DNA of 53,839 nt, taken from positions 1 through 53,839 of the forward strand of contig JAFAFW010000021.1 of the NCBI GenBank assembly GCA_023423275.1, read 5' to 3'. This document shows positions 1 to 8,731 of the stretch, piece after piece. Numbering within the stretch: the stretch's first letter is position 1; each line of letters opens with the position of its first letter. A model generated the notes under the pieces. It did not search any database. It was given only the letters and a program-made list of their open reading frames with translations, and was not told where the DNA came from. The position numbers were made by a program, and so were the translations under genes. This DNA is from Pseudomonadota bacterium (GTDB lineage: Bacteria > Pseudomonadota > Alphaproteobacteria > Rhizobiales > Hyphomicrobiaceae).

Positions 1-1743
1 AAGCATGAGGCCGGCGTCACGACGCTCACAGGCGACAGCGCGGGGTGGATCGGTACGACGGATGTCAGCGGCGGAACGCTCATCGTCGGTCTCGACGGCG
101 TCGGCTCGCTGGCAACATCCAACATTACGGTCGGTGGCGCGGGTACGCTGAAGGGCACCGGCGCCCTCGGTGGCCTCACCGTGCAATCGGGCGGCGTGCA
201 CGCCCCTGGTAACTCCATTGGCACACAGACGGTCAATGGACCTTACATCCTGCAGGCTGGCGCTATCCTTGAAATTGAGGCCAACGCCGCCGGACAGAGC
301 GATGTCGTCGTCGTCAATGGCACGGTAGATCTCACCGGCGCCACGCTGCGCGTCCTTGCTGAGAGTGGCACCTATGCTGCCACCACGGAGTATCTCATCA
401 TCGATAACGATGACGTCGATGTGGTGACCGGCGAATTCGCTACGATCACCAGCAACTTCACCTTCCTCGATCCAACGGTGATCTACGACGGCGGCGACGG
501 AAATGACGTGGTGCTGACCCTGACACGCAACAACGTTGAATTTACGCAGGCGGCAAAGACGCCCAACCAGCATGCGGTTGCCAACACGCTGAACCAGCTT
601 CCGCTAACCAACCCGCTGGTGAACGCGGTCGTCGTCCAGAGCGAAGAGGGTGCGCGCCAAGCCTTCGATGCGCTTTCCGGCGAAGTATACGCCAGCGTGA
701 GCACGATGCTGACGAGCGACAGCCGATTCACCCGCGGCATTATCCTAAGCCGTCTGCAGCAAGCGTCGGCGAGCGGCGCCCAGGCTGGCGGCGCGCAGAC
801 GGCATCCGCGGGGACGGGCACTCCGCTCGCCGTGGCTGGCAGCTTCGATGCGCCGATGGCGCTCAGCATGGGCAGCGACAGGCCTGCACCGGGTTACGGC
901 GTGCCCGCTGCCGCATCGCCGCTCGTGTTCTGGACGCAGGGTTTCGGCTCCTGGGGCGACTTCGATGGCGATGGCAATGCCGCCTCCGTCAATCGCACGA
1001 TCGGCGGGTTCCTTTCCGGTGCGGATGCTTCGATGGGATATGGCTGGCGCGCCGGCCTGGCGCTCGGCTACTCCCATTCGAGCGTTGGCGTTGGCGCGCG
1101 GCTGTCGTCGGCCGACGTCGACAGCTATCACCTGTCGCTCTACACGGGCGGTATGGCGGGCGCCGTTGCCCTGCGCGCCGGCGGTGTGTGGAGCTGGAAC
1201 AACATCGACACAAATCGCGCGATTGTGTTCCCAGGCTTCTTCGACCGCACGGAATCTTCCTCCAACGGCGACGTGGGGCAGCTCTTCGCCGAGGCGGCGC
1301 TGCCGCTGAGCACTGGTTTGATCACCTACGAACCGTTCGCCAACCTCGCCTATGTGCATGTGTCGACGGATCGCTTCGCCGAGCAGGGCGGCGCTGCGGC
1401 GCAAGATGGTTTTGGCGGCAGCACCACCACCGGGTTCACCACGCTTGGACTACGGCTTGCGACCAATGCGACGCTCGGTGATACGCGCATCGTGCTGCGC
1501 GCTTCTTTCGGTTGGCAGTACGCGTTCGGCGATATCGATCCCCTGCAGGCGCTGGCGTTTAATAGTGGCGGTCCGGCATTCGGCATCGCTGGCGTGCCGC
1601 TGGCGCGTAATGCCGCGCTGATCGACGCCGGTTTCGACGTGTTCCTCTCCCCCGACGCGACGCTCAGCCTTTCCTACAATGGCGAACTTGCGAACGATAT
1701 CGAGGACCACGGCGTCTCCGGCCGCCTGAACTGGCGGTTCTGA
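1..1743 (+). CDS. Autotransporter domain protein, C-terminal part (5' end outside window)
   Basis: The reading frame is open from base 1, so the gene starts upstream; at least 580 codons are visible. The first ~180 residues are glycine- and threonine-rich, of the type LxGxGxLGGLTV, followed by a GxHxPGNSIGTQTV stretch. This is the pattern of the passenger-associated repeat that closes a type V autotransporter beta-helix. The last ~280 residues carry alternating hydrophobic/polar strands (for example WTQGFGSWGDFDGDGN and AGLALGYSHS) and end in LNWRF. A terminal aromatic residue is what BamA needs for outer-membrane beta-barrel insertion. The product is therefore a self-translocating surface protein; what its passenger does cannot be read from this part. 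It has no operon partner here: the next feature downstream is a recombinase remnant on the other strand. Confidence 0.9.
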   Translation, partial: KHEAGVTTLTGDSAGWIGTTDVSGGTLIVGLDGVGSLATSNITVGGAGTLKGTGALGGLTVQSGGVHAPGNSIGTQTVNGPYILQAGAILEIEANAAGQSDVVVVNGTVDLTGATLRVLAESGTYAATTEYLIIDNDDVDVVTGEFATITSNFTFLDPTVIYDGGDGNDVVLTLTRNNVEFTQAAKTPNQHAVANTLNQLPLTNPLVNAVVVQSEEGARQAFDALSGEVYASVSTMLTSDSRFTRGIILSRLQQASASGAQAGGAQTASAGTGTPLAVAGSFDAPMALSMGSDRPAPGYGVPAAASPLVFWTQGFGSWGDFDGDGNAASVNRTIGGFLSGADASMGYGWRAGLALGYSHSSVGVGARLSSADVDSYHLSLYTGGMAGAVALRAGGVWSWNNIDTNRAIVFPGFFDRTESSSNGDVGQLFAEAALPLSTGLITYEPFANLAYVHVSTDRFAEQGGAAAQDGFGGSTTTGFTTLGLRLATNATLGDTRIVLRASFGWQYAFGDIDPLQALAFNSGGPAFGIAGVPLARNAALIDAGFDVFLSPDATLSLSYNGELANDIEDHGVSGRLNWRF

Positions 1744-1933
1744 CGATCGATCTCGAACGCAGCTCTTCGGTAAGGGGCGCCTGCTTTGGGAACCGCACCG
1801 GACGCAATTGAATGAGCAACATTGTCCGATGCAGAGTCGATAGCGATGTCTGCAAGCTCGGCAGAGCCGCTATCGGTCGGCGTTGCTGCAATTGCTAAAG
1901 TCGCCTTTTGGGATATTGCTTCGCTTTATCCCG

Positions 1934-2404
1934 TCAATTCCACAACACCATATTCCGCATCACCGGCGAGTTCCTTGGTGAAGGCAGAGGGAGCTTCCTG
2001 ATCAGCCTGAATGAGCGCGCCCTTTCGGTGCCGTCTTTGGCCACCTGCCGCAGTACATCTCCGAGACGCTTGGCTTCGTCCGGCGAAAGGTAGCGGTTTC
2101 GCTCCCGCTCCTTGTAGCGGGTGATGCCCTTGCATGGATTGTCGTCGCGCCATTTGCGCTCCATGGACCAGGTCATCAGCTTGGAAAGCGCCGTAAGGAC
2201 GTTGTTGGCGTTGCGTTGGGTCTTACCCATCTTCTCATGAAGGGAACGGACGTCGTCGCGAGAGATGTCGGCAATGGACTTGTTCTTGAAGTGGGTGAGC
2301 GCGTGCAGCGTGAGCATGCGCCGGTACTCTTCCTTGGTTCGCGGCTTCAGGCGGACGCCGTAGATCTCGATGAATTTGTTGATGGCGTCCTCGAACTTCC
2401 CCAA
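1934..2404 (-). pseudogene. Tyrosine recombinase (phage-type integrase), truncated remnant
   Basis: The first ~125 residues read like the N-terminal SAM-like DNA-binding domain of a site-specific integrase: FEDAINKFIEIYG, RTKEEYRRMLTLHALTHF, KSIADISRDDVRSLHEKM, NNVLTALSKLMTWSME, NPCKGITRYKERERNRYLSPDEAKRLGDVL. After VAKDGTE the sequence becomes arginine- and proline-rich, stops resembling the family and ends. The whole catalytic domain (R...HxxR...Y) is therefore missing, so the protein cannot recombine DNA. The start is also doubtful because family members are longer at the N-terminus. It is best read as debris of an integrated element next to the autotransporter gene. Confidence 0.7.
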
Positions 2405-2796
2405 CAGCCTGATGCAGGGGACGGTCGAGCGGGCCTACATTGGCGAGCGCAGTCCTGGTACGGACGATGAGATCACGTTCGTCGTCCAAAAGGGGATCGG
2501 TCAACCGAAGCCGAAAGGCTTGCCGATGAGTATTTGTCTCTGCCGGATGACCGGAAACACCCGATTTCGCTGGCCTACGCATTCGCTGTGGAGGCATCCC
2601 GCAGGGAATCCGGCCGGTAAAGAGGGTTTGCGTCGAGGATTTCCGAATCATCTGCGCTCCTTCCAGTCGCTGCGATGATCCCGAAATCCTCCAGTCTTTA
2701 TGTCGGACAGATATCGACTTCGAACATCCGAGCAAAAGTTGGACAACTCGGAATTTCCCGGATCACTACGCGACCAACACACAAGCTCCGACACCT
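2405..2796. other. Gene-poor stretch with a possible C-terminal protein remnant
   Basis: No intact gene is seen. On the + strand, 2471-2620 encodes a short stretch ending in ADEYLSLPDDRKHPISL and AYAFAVEASRRESGR before a TAA. Its amino-acid composition looks like the C-terminus of a real protein, but it has no start codon because a TGA lies just upstream at 2468. I do not recognise it. The longer minus-strand frame over the same bases looks like its shadow. Confidence 0.25.
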
Positions 2797-3711
2797 TCAA
2801 AAGGCGTAAAGCTTGGCTGGGTTCTCAACCAGAATTCTTCGCACGATGTTCGCATCACCCGTCCACGAGGCAAGACGATTAAGTGCGGCGCCATTGTCTA
2901 TTTTGAAGAACGCCTCGATCTCTTGGCGAGCAGTGTCTGCCGCGCGCGTGGCGCCCGGATGCGGCCAGTCGCTCCCCCATAAAGTGCGCTCAGAGTTGGC
3001 GGCTATCAGGGTCTGCGCTATGGGGGGGATGTCCTCCCAGTCCGACTTTTCTGAAATGCGATAGCCCGCTGATAACTTGACGTATGCCTTGCCACTCTCG
3101 ACAAGTGCACGCAGGGCAAAAAACCCAGGCTGTCGCGTCCCGAGGCGCGCCTGTGCGCGACCAAAATGGTCAAAGACGATCGTTGCTGGTTGTGTGCGAA
3201 AGCGGTCGCGCAAAGTATCGATCATTGCCAAATCAGTATGAAGCTGAACGTGCCATCCCAGTGGCGCAACACGATTGCCGGTTTTATCGATCAACTTCCA
3301 CGCTGCCTCTGGGTCGGCCACGCGATGGGTGGCGAGGTTCAGGCGCACTCCGCGAACACCGTCCCTGTGCATAGCCTCAAGGATCGCATCGCTGGTTGAC
3401 GGAGAGATGACCGCGACTGCGCGCGCGCGGTTGCCGAGGCTGCGGACCGCATCTAACGTACAGGCGTTATCCGTTCCGTAGGGGCTCGGCTGTACGATGA
3501 CGACGCGGCGAATTCCAATCGATCTGTGGAGTTGATTTAAATCCTCTATCGATGCATCGCCTGGTGTGTAGACGCGGTCGCGATCGTAGGGGAAGCGGTC
3601 AGCAGGCCCAAAAACATGAACGTGACAGTCCGTGGCGTCCTCCGGCATCGAGAAGTTCGGTCGTGATTGCGCCACGCCCAGGATATGTGTCGACATCTCA
3701 ATTTCTCGCAT
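2797..3711 (-). CDS. Amidohydrolase family protein (2-pyrone-4,6-dicarboxylate hydrolase-like)
   Basis: A 304-residue TIM-barrel metal-dependent hydrolase of the amidohydrolase-2 type. Seen: the N-terminal DCHVHVFGP motif (HxH metal ligands), VVIVQPSPYGTDN, GVRGVRLNL, a histidine in WHVQLHTDL, FDHFGRAQA, YVKLSAGYRIS and the C-terminal LWGSDWPHPG with the catalytic aspartate. This set fits the LigI/PDC-hydrolase branch, which opens cyclic lactones or pyrones of dicarboxylic acids. The exact substrate is unknown. ATG at 3711 is used; a second ATG at 3696 is equally possible. The gene lies behind the GntR regulator and runs in the same direction, and the TRAP transporter is on the other side. 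This suggests one catabolic unit for an imported carboxylate or its lactone. Confidence 0.85.
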   Translation of the reverse strand: MREIEMSTHILGVAQSRPNFSMPEDATDCHVHVFGPADRFPYDRDRVYTPGDASIEDLNQLHRSIGIRRVVIVQPSPYGTDNACTLDAVRSLGNRARAVAVISPSTSDAILEAMHRDGVRGVRLNLATHRVADPEAAWKLIDKTGNRVAPLGWHVQLHTDLAMIDTLRDRFRTQPATIVFDHFGRAQARLGTRQPGFFALRALVESGKAYVKLSAGYRISEKSDWEDIPPIAQTLIAANSERTLWGSDWPHPGATRAADTARQEIEAFFKIDNGAALNRLASWTGDANIVRRILVENPAKLYAF

Positions 3712-3850
3712 CGTCAGAGTGTACCACCGACCAACACCAACCGCCTCGCGACCGCTGAAGTTGCTGTCGAGGAAGACGTCCTGCTAGTTAGTGCCCGAGG
3801 TTGTTTTCCAGATTTCCCGGCGCGGTGCTGCGGCTGTTACTTACTGCTGT

Positions 3851-4567
3851 CTATTCGGGTAGATCGAGACGTTCGAGCAACTCAAGAAGCTCGCGCGCCC
3901 AACGTCGCTTATGGGCGCGATGGATATCCTGAGCCGTCTGAGGGTCGTTACGCCGGATGGCTTCCACAACGGCAGCATGATTGACGTTCGAATACACGGG
4001 GCGAGGCCGCAGCGGTAAGGTCAGCACACGGAACCGATGCGCTTTATCAAGGTAGTTCAAAGCCGTGGCAGCGAGGTGTTGATTGCCGCACAGCTCAATC
4101 AGCAAGGAATGAAACCGATAGTCGGCGCTGGCCCATTCGTGGATGTCCTCGCTCTCGAGCGCGCGATCCATACCCGCAACAGCGTCCTCCAACATTTTCA
4201 GCTCGGCGGGAGAAACCTTCCGTCCGGCCAGCCTTTCCGCCGCCTGAATTTCCAGGCACTCGAGAACTTCATTGATCTCGCGGATCGCGCGTTTGGAGAG
4301 GCTGCTGATCTTGAAGCCGCGGCGCGGTATGATTTCCAGGAAGCCTTCCTGCTCGAGCCGCACGGCTGCCTCGCGAACCGGCGTGCGGCTCATCCCCAGC
4401 ATTTCTGCCAGCTCCTCTTCGAGCAGCTGCACCCCCGGTTTCAAACTGCCGGTGATGACTCGGCGTTTGAGATCCTGATAGGCGCTGTCCACGAGCGAGC
4501 GGCGTTCTTGGGTCAACGCGGAAATCCCAGCAAGGTCGGTCGATATCGGTGCATATAATGTACGCAT
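3851..4567 (-). CDS. GntR-family (FadR/FCD) transcriptional regulator
   Basis: About 238 residues. An N-terminal winged helix (YQDLKRRVITGSLKPG, LLEEELAEMLGMSRTPVREA, RLEQEGFLEIIPRRGF) is followed by an all-helical FCD ligand-binding domain with the metal/ligand histidines expected in DYRFHSLLIELCGNQHL and NVNHAAVVEAIRRND. The frame can be opened at TTG 4591, but ATG 4567 gives the normal family length and is preferred. It is divergent from the TRAP operon starting at 4722, with ~150 bases between. It therefore probably controls the transporter and the downstream dehydrogenase, responding to the imported acid or an intermediate. Confidence 0.88.
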   Translation of the reverse strand: MRTLYAPISTDLAGISALTQERRSLVDSAYQDLKRRVITGSLKPGVQLLEEELAEMLGMSRTPVREAAVRLEQEGFLEIIPRRGFKISSLSKRAIREINEVLECLEIQAAERLAGRKVSPAELKMLEDAVAGMDRALESEDIHEWASADYRFHSLLIELCGNQHLAATALNYLDKAHRFRVLTLPLRPRPVYSNVNHAAVVEAIRRNDPQTAQDIHRAHKRRWARELLELLERLDLPE

Positions 4568-4678
4568 AGAGCAGATTATCGCATTCGCCAATAGTCGCGA
4601 TTCATCCCTTCATGCATCGGTGTGCTACCTCGTGGTCGGTAAATCGCCCGTTGACACAACGCGGAAACCGAATAATGA

Positions 4679-4701
4679 ATGCGTAAAGAATAATAACGCA
4701 T
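4679..4701. promoter_or_regulatory. Candidate GntR operator upstream of the TRAP operon
   Basis: An inverted repeat ATGCGT - 11 bases - ACGCAT sits 20 bases before the dctP start, and the half-site ACGCAT recurs at 4563-4568 over the regulator start. Position and symmetry suit an operator for the divergent GntR protein; binding is inferred only. Confidence 0.3.
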
Positions 4702-4721
4702 ATGTTGAAGGAGGCGCGCCT

Positions 4722-5696
4722 ATGAAGCTGAAAGTCGTACTCGGTGGCCTGATTGCCATGCTGTCATTGTCGCCGTCCTATGCTGCGGATGTGCAGTTCA
4801 CCTTCGCAACGACCAACGGCCTGCAGGATCTCAGCACTCGCGCGATGATGCAGTGGAAAGAGGCGCTGGAGAAGAAATCCGGCGGCAAGATCCGCATGGA
4901 GCTCTCCACAGGTGGGGCCCTGGGCGGAGATCAGCAGTTGCTCCAGCAGCTCGCGACCAATGAAATTCAGATGAACATTGCCGGGCCGATCATCGTGCAT
5001 CGGCTCTTGAAGGAGTATCAGTGCCTCGAAGCTGAGTATGTCTACAAGGATGAGGCGCACGGATTCAAAGTCTGGACCGGTCCGATCGGCCAGGAAGTGT
5101 CGGCCGAACTCAAGAAAAAGTACGGCATTGAAATTCTCGGCGGCGCCGCGCGCGGCGCACGCCATGTTACAGCAAACAAGCCGATCCGCGAGCCGTCCGA
5201 TCTCAAGGGCGTCAAGATGCGCGTGACCAATAAGCTGCGCAGCGACGTGTTTGCCGCCTACGGTGCGCTTCCCGGACCTCTGCCGGTTTCGGAGCTGTAC
5301 GGTGCACTGCGCCAGGGCGTATTTGACGCTCAGGAAAATCCAATTCCCACGATCTACGGCGATCGTTTCTATGAAGTCCAAAGTCACGTCAATCTGACAG
5401 GGCACGTCTGGAGCTATAACGTTGTCACCATCAATAGTGCGTTTCTGGCCAGTCTGAAGCCGGATCAACGCGCCATCTTCGATGAAACGTTCAAGGACGC
5501 AATCAACTGGCTCAACGACGCCGTCAAAAGCGAGACGTCAGAACTCGTTGCCAAGATGAAAAAGGAGCGGAACGTCGAAACCGTTGAGGCCAACGTGCCT
5601 GCGTTTCAGAAGATCGCCACGCCGATCGTCGAGAAATTCGCCGCCGAAAACTGCCGCCCAGGCCTTCTCGATGACATCCGCAAGGCCGGTGAATAA
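4722..5696 (+). CDS. dctP: TRAP transporter solute-binding protein (DctP family)
   Basis: The 324-residue periplasmic binding protein of a tripartite ATP-independent transporter. It begins with a signal peptide (MKLKVVLGGLIAMLSLSPSY then AADV). The body has DctP landmarks: FATTNGLQDLSTRAMMQWKEALEKKSGGKI, the GGxLGGDQQLLQQL segment, GARHVTANKPI, the DLKGVKMRV strand with the arginine that usually binds the carboxylate, and GALPGPLPVSELYGALRQGVFDAQENP. ATG 4722 is chosen over the upstream in-frame start because GAAGGAGG precedes it and the signal peptide begins there. It is first in an operon with dctQ and dctM. The ligand is probably an organic acid. Confidence 0.93.
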   Translation: MKLKVVLGGLIAMLSLSPSYAADVQFTFATTNGLQDLSTRAMMQWKEALEKKSGGKIRMELSTGGALGGDQQLLQQLATNEIQMNIAGPIIVHRLLKEYQCLEAEYVYKDEAHGFKVWTGPIGQEVSAELKKKYGIEILGGAARGARHVTANKPIREPSDLKGVKMRVTNKLRSDVFAAYGALPGPLPVSELYGALRQGVFDAQENPIPTIYGDRFYEVQSHVNLTGHVWSYNVVTINSAFLASLKPDQRAIFDETFKDAINWLNDAVKSETSELVAKMKKERNVETVEANVPAFQKIATPIVEKFAAENCRPGLLDDIRKAGE

Positions 5697-5739
5697 GCCT
5701 CGAAAAGTCTGACCTTCCACCAGCGATAGCACTCATCAC

Positions 5740-6258
5740 ATGACGGAAGACCTGCGCGCGGCGCCGCTGCCGGAACGACGTAAATCGCTCATCGACTGGC
5801 TCGACCGAGGTGCGGAAGCCGTCGGTATGGTGCTTTTCATTCTCGTCATGCTTGTGACGCTGTTACAGATCGGGGCACGCTATGCGCATGTCCCGATTCC
5901 CTGGACCGAGGAAGCTGCACGCATTCTTTTCCTGGCTGCGATTATGCTTGGCATCGCGATCGCCGTGCGCAGGCACGAGCATATCGTGGTTGATTTTCTA
6001 TTTGGCAAATATACCCCGCGTACCCAGGCCATTCTGACTATTGCGTTCAACCTGCTCATCCTGCTGCTGCTGACCATTTGGCTGATGGGTTCCTGGCGAT
6101 TGATGAATCTCAATGCGACGGCAAGCTATGTCACGCTGCCCTGGCTATCCGTATCCTTTGTGTACGCCGTTGAGGCTGCTGCAATCGTTCTGATGGCGAT
6201 CTTTGTGGTCGATGACCTGCTCGCGCGGATACGGTTTCTGTCGAAGGGCACATCATGA
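5740..6258 (+). CDS. dctQ: TRAP transporter small permease (DctQ family)
   Basis: 172 residues with four predicted membrane helices (VGMVLFILVMLVTLLQIG, AARILFLAAIMLGIAIAV, AILTIAFNLLILLLLTIWL, LSVSFVYAVEAAAIVLMAIF). The conserved PWTEEAARILF and VRRHEHIVVDF segments are typical of DctQ. It is the small membrane subunit that sits between the binding protein and the large DctM channel. It starts 43 bases after dctP, and its stop overlaps the dctM start by four bases (ATGA), which indicates translational coupling. Confidence 0.93.
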   Translation: MTEDLRAAPLPERRKSLIDWLDRGAEAVGMVLFILVMLVTLLQIGARYAHVPIPWTEEAARILFLAAIMLGIAIAVRRHEHIVVDFLFGKYTPRTQAILTIAFNLLILLLLTIWLMGSWRLMNLNATASYVTLPWLSVSFVYAVEAAAIVLMAIFVVDDLLARIRFLSKGTS

Positions 6259-7565
6259 TTACCGCCGTCATTTCGATTGCCCTGATTTTGGCCCTCATAT
6301 CTTTGGGAATGCCGGTCGGGTTTGCCGCTGGCATTTCGGCGCTATTCGGTGCAGCCGTGTTGTTCGGTGATTTGTTTGATGCACGCGTTGCGTCTCTGAT
6401 CGCTCGTACGTCGCTCGACAAGATGGACGACTTCTTACTGCTGGCGATCCCCTTCTTTCTGCTTGCTGGTCGCTTGATGAATACCGGCGGCATCACTGAC
6501 AGGTTATTCGCCTTTGTCGCTGCGCTCGTCCGTCCTGTCCGTGGTGGACTGGGGCACGCGAACGTTCTCGCCAGCGTCCTCTTTGCAGGCATGTCTGGCT
6601 CCGCGACTGCGGACGCCGTTGGACTTGGCCAGATTGAATATAGGGCAATGACCAAGGCCGGTTATGATCATCGGTTCAGCGCCGGCATAACAGCAGCATC
6701 TGCATTGATCAGCCCCATTTTGCCACCCAGCATCGTTCTGATTGCTTATGCGGTCCAGGCGCAAGTATCCGTGGGCGCGTTGTTTTTTGCGGCCATTGTA
6801 CCCGGCTTGCTAATGGCACTCACCTTCATGGGGTGGACGGCCTATAGTGCACACCGGTACGGTTTCCCCGTCGGCAGAGAAATTTCGCTTGCTGAAATCT
6901 GGACAGCGTTTCGCGGCGCAATTCTGGCTATTATGGCACCCGGCATCATTCTCACCGGGATTTACGCAGGGTTTTTTACGCCTACCGAAGCAGCAGCTGT
7001 TGCTGCCCTCTATGCGCTGGTCGTCACACGATTTGTATATCGTGAAGTGAGTTGGGCGCGCGCGCTGGCCGAAATCCGCGGCACCTTCATCGATACCGCC
7101 GTGATCATGCTCATCATCGCGTTTACATCGACGCTTGGCGTCGTTCTGATCCGAAGCGGCTTGCCGACCCAGCTCGCAGAATTTCTCGCCAGTATGACCG
7201 ACAGCAAGACGGTGCTTCTGCTCCTGTTGCTAGTGCTGTGGTTGATTGTCGGGTGTTTTATGGCTCAGACGCCAGCCGTCCTCATCCTGACGCCGATCCT
7301 GATGCCCATCGTCCAGCAGTTTGGCATCAATGAAATCCACTTCGGTATCATCATGACGTTGGCGCTGACGTTGGGGCTTCTGACCCCGCCGGTAGGGATG
7401 GTTCTCTACGCTCTCGTCCGCGTCACAGGGCTGAGCTTCGATGATCTCGTGCGCGCATCTTTTCCGTACGTCGTTATGCTGATCGCGCTGATCATCATTC
7501 TGATCGTCTTCCCGGACATCAGCCTCGTCCTGCCAAGGCTTCTCGGATACAGCGCAGTGGGCTGA
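6255..7565 (+). CDS. dctM: TRAP transporter large permease (DctM family)
   Basis: 436 residues with about 12 hydrophobic segments, the normal size for DctM. Recognisable family stretches include LGMPVGFAAGISAL, LAIPFFLLAGRLMN, GLGHANVLASVLFAGMSGSA, SAGITAASALISPILPPSI, GFFTPTEAAAVAALYAL and TPPVGMVLYALVRVTG. It forms the Na+-driven transport channel together with DctQ and takes the substrate from DctP. It overlaps dctQ by four bases. The next gene follows after 53 bases and is probably in the same transcript. Confidence 0.95.
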   Translation: MITAVISIALILALISLGMPVGFAAGISALFGAAVLFGDLFDARVASLIARTSLDKMDDFLLLAIPFFLLAGRLMNTGGITDRLFAFVAALVRPVRGGLGHANVLASVLFAGMSGSATADAVGLGQIEYRAMTKAGYDHRFSAGITAASALISPILPPSIVLIAYAVQAQVSVGALFFAAIVPGLLMALTFMGWTAYSAHRYGFPVGREISLAEIWTAFRGAILAIMAPGIILTGIYAGFFTPTEAAAVAALYALVVTRFVYREVSWARALAEIRGTFIDTAVIMLIIAFTSTLGVVLIRSGLPTQLAEFLASMTDSKTVLLLLLLVLWLIVGCFMAQTPAVLILTPILMPIVQQFGINEIHFGIIMTLALTLGLLTPPVGMVLYALVRVTGLSFDDLVRASFPYVVMLIALIIILIVFPDISLVLPRLLGYSAVG

Positions 7566-7618
7566 TAAGAGAGTTCCCTCTTATTGCCGCGCGGAGTGAT
7601 TATCTTTTGGGAGCTACC

Positions 7619-8683
7619 ATGAAAATTCTCGTTCTGCCCGGTGACGGCATCGGTCCGGAAATTACCGAGGGTACACTTGAAGTTCTGAAAACTGCTGATC
7701 GGAAATTCGGCCTCGGCATTCAGTTTGAAATCCGAGATATTGGATTTGTGGCATTCGATAAGTATGGAACAACGCTGCCGGGTGAGGTGATGACACTGGC
7801 GCGTGAAATGGATGGGATCATTCTCGGGCCTATCTCCCATCTTGACTATCCGCCACGCGATAAGGGTGGTGTCAATATTTCCGCTGCCGTCCGTGTAAAA
7901 CTCGATCTCTATGCCAACGTTCGCCCGGCGCGCACACGCGTGGGTGTTCCGCATCGCGGCAGTGACATGGATCTCGTGATCATGCGGGAAGCAACGGAGG
8001 GCATGTATCCGGACCGCAATATGGTGCACGGCACAGGTGAGTTCATGCCGACCGAGGATATCGCGCTATCGGTGCGGAAGATCACGGCGCATGCGTCCAA
8101 CCGAATTGCGCGTGAAGCATTTGAGCTCGCACGTAAGCGCCGCAAAAAAGTGGCTGCCGTTCATAAAGCCAATAACTTCATTCTGACGGATGGTCTCTTC
8201 CTGAGGGAAGTGCGCAAGGTTGCGGCGGAATTTCCGGACGTTGAGCTGCAGGAATTCATCATTGACGCAATGTGCGCGCATCTGGTCCGTGACGCTTCTC
8301 GCTTCGATGTGATCGTCTCGACCAATTTCTATTGCGATATTCTTTCGGACCTGGCGTCGGAATTATCGGGCAGTCTCGGCCTTGCGGGCTCGATCAATGC
8401 TGGTGAAAATCTTTGCGCAGCTCAGGCGCAACATGGAAGCGCTCCCGACATCGCAGGACAAGGCATCGCCAATCCGACCTCGTTGATCCTGTCAGCAGCG
8501 ATGTTATTGCGTTGGCTGGCGGAGAAGAAGGGCGCTGCAACGACCTATGCCACTGCAGCAGACGCGATCGAGAAAGCGATTGATGATGCGATTTCGAAGC
8601 CGGCCTCTCGCACACGCGATTTAGGCGGCACGATGAGCACGAGCGATTTCAGCAAGGCGATTGCGCAAGCCATTGTCGCCTAG
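7619..8683 (+). CDS. Isocitrate/isopropylmalate/tartrate dehydrogenase-family enzyme
   Basis: A 354-residue NAD(P)-dependent decarboxylating beta-hydroxyacid dehydrogenase. Seen: LPGDGIGPEI at the N-terminus, the substrate-arginine region NVRPARTRVGV, VIMREATEGMYPDRNMV, the catalytic lysine in AAVHKANNFILTDGLF, the metal aspartates in FIIDAMCAHLVRDASRFDVIV and FYCDILSDLASELSGSLGLAGS, and the nucleotide loop HGSAPDIAGQGIANP. ATG 7619 is used because GGGAG precedes it; a TTG twelve bases upstream is in frame but unnecessary. Its place behind a TRAP importer argues for catabolism of an imported 2-hydroxy acid (malate-, tartrate- or isopropylmalate-like) rather than the TCA cycle or leucine synthesis. 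The exact substrate is open. Confidence 0.85.
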   Translation: MKILVLPGDGIGPEITEGTLEVLKTADRKFGLGIQFEIRDIGFVAFDKYGTTLPGEVMTLAREMDGIILGPISHLDYPPRDKGGVNISAAVRVKLDLYANVRPARTRVGVPHRGSDMDLVIMREATEGMYPDRNMVHGTGEFMPTEDIALSVRKITAHASNRIAREAFELARKRRKKVAAVHKANNFILTDGLFLREVRKVAAEFPDVELQEFIIDAMCAHLVRDASRFDVIVSTNFYCDILSDLASELSGSLGLAGSINAGENLCAAQAQHGSAPDIAGQGIANPTSLILSAAMLLRWLAEKKGAATTYATAADAIEKAIDDAISKPASRTRDLGGTMSTSDFSKAIAQAIVA

Positions 8684-8690
8684 AATGCGC

Positions 8691-8717
8691 AGCGGCCGCA
8701 CGTTACGCGCGGCCGCT
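8691..8717. terminator. Bidirectional hairpin terminator
   Basis: A perfect 9-bp stem AGCGGCCGC / GCGGCCGCT with a 9-base loop lies between two convergent genes, 7 bases after one stop and 15 before the other. It ends in TT only, so termination strength is uncertain. Confidence 0.6.
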
Positions 8718-8731
8718 TGTCTCGTCATCGG

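Noticed and set aside
745..1404. A 219-codon minus-strand frame inside the autotransporter
   Set aside because: Arg/His/Ala-rich, no domain character, and fully inside a clear beta-barrel gene on the other strand.
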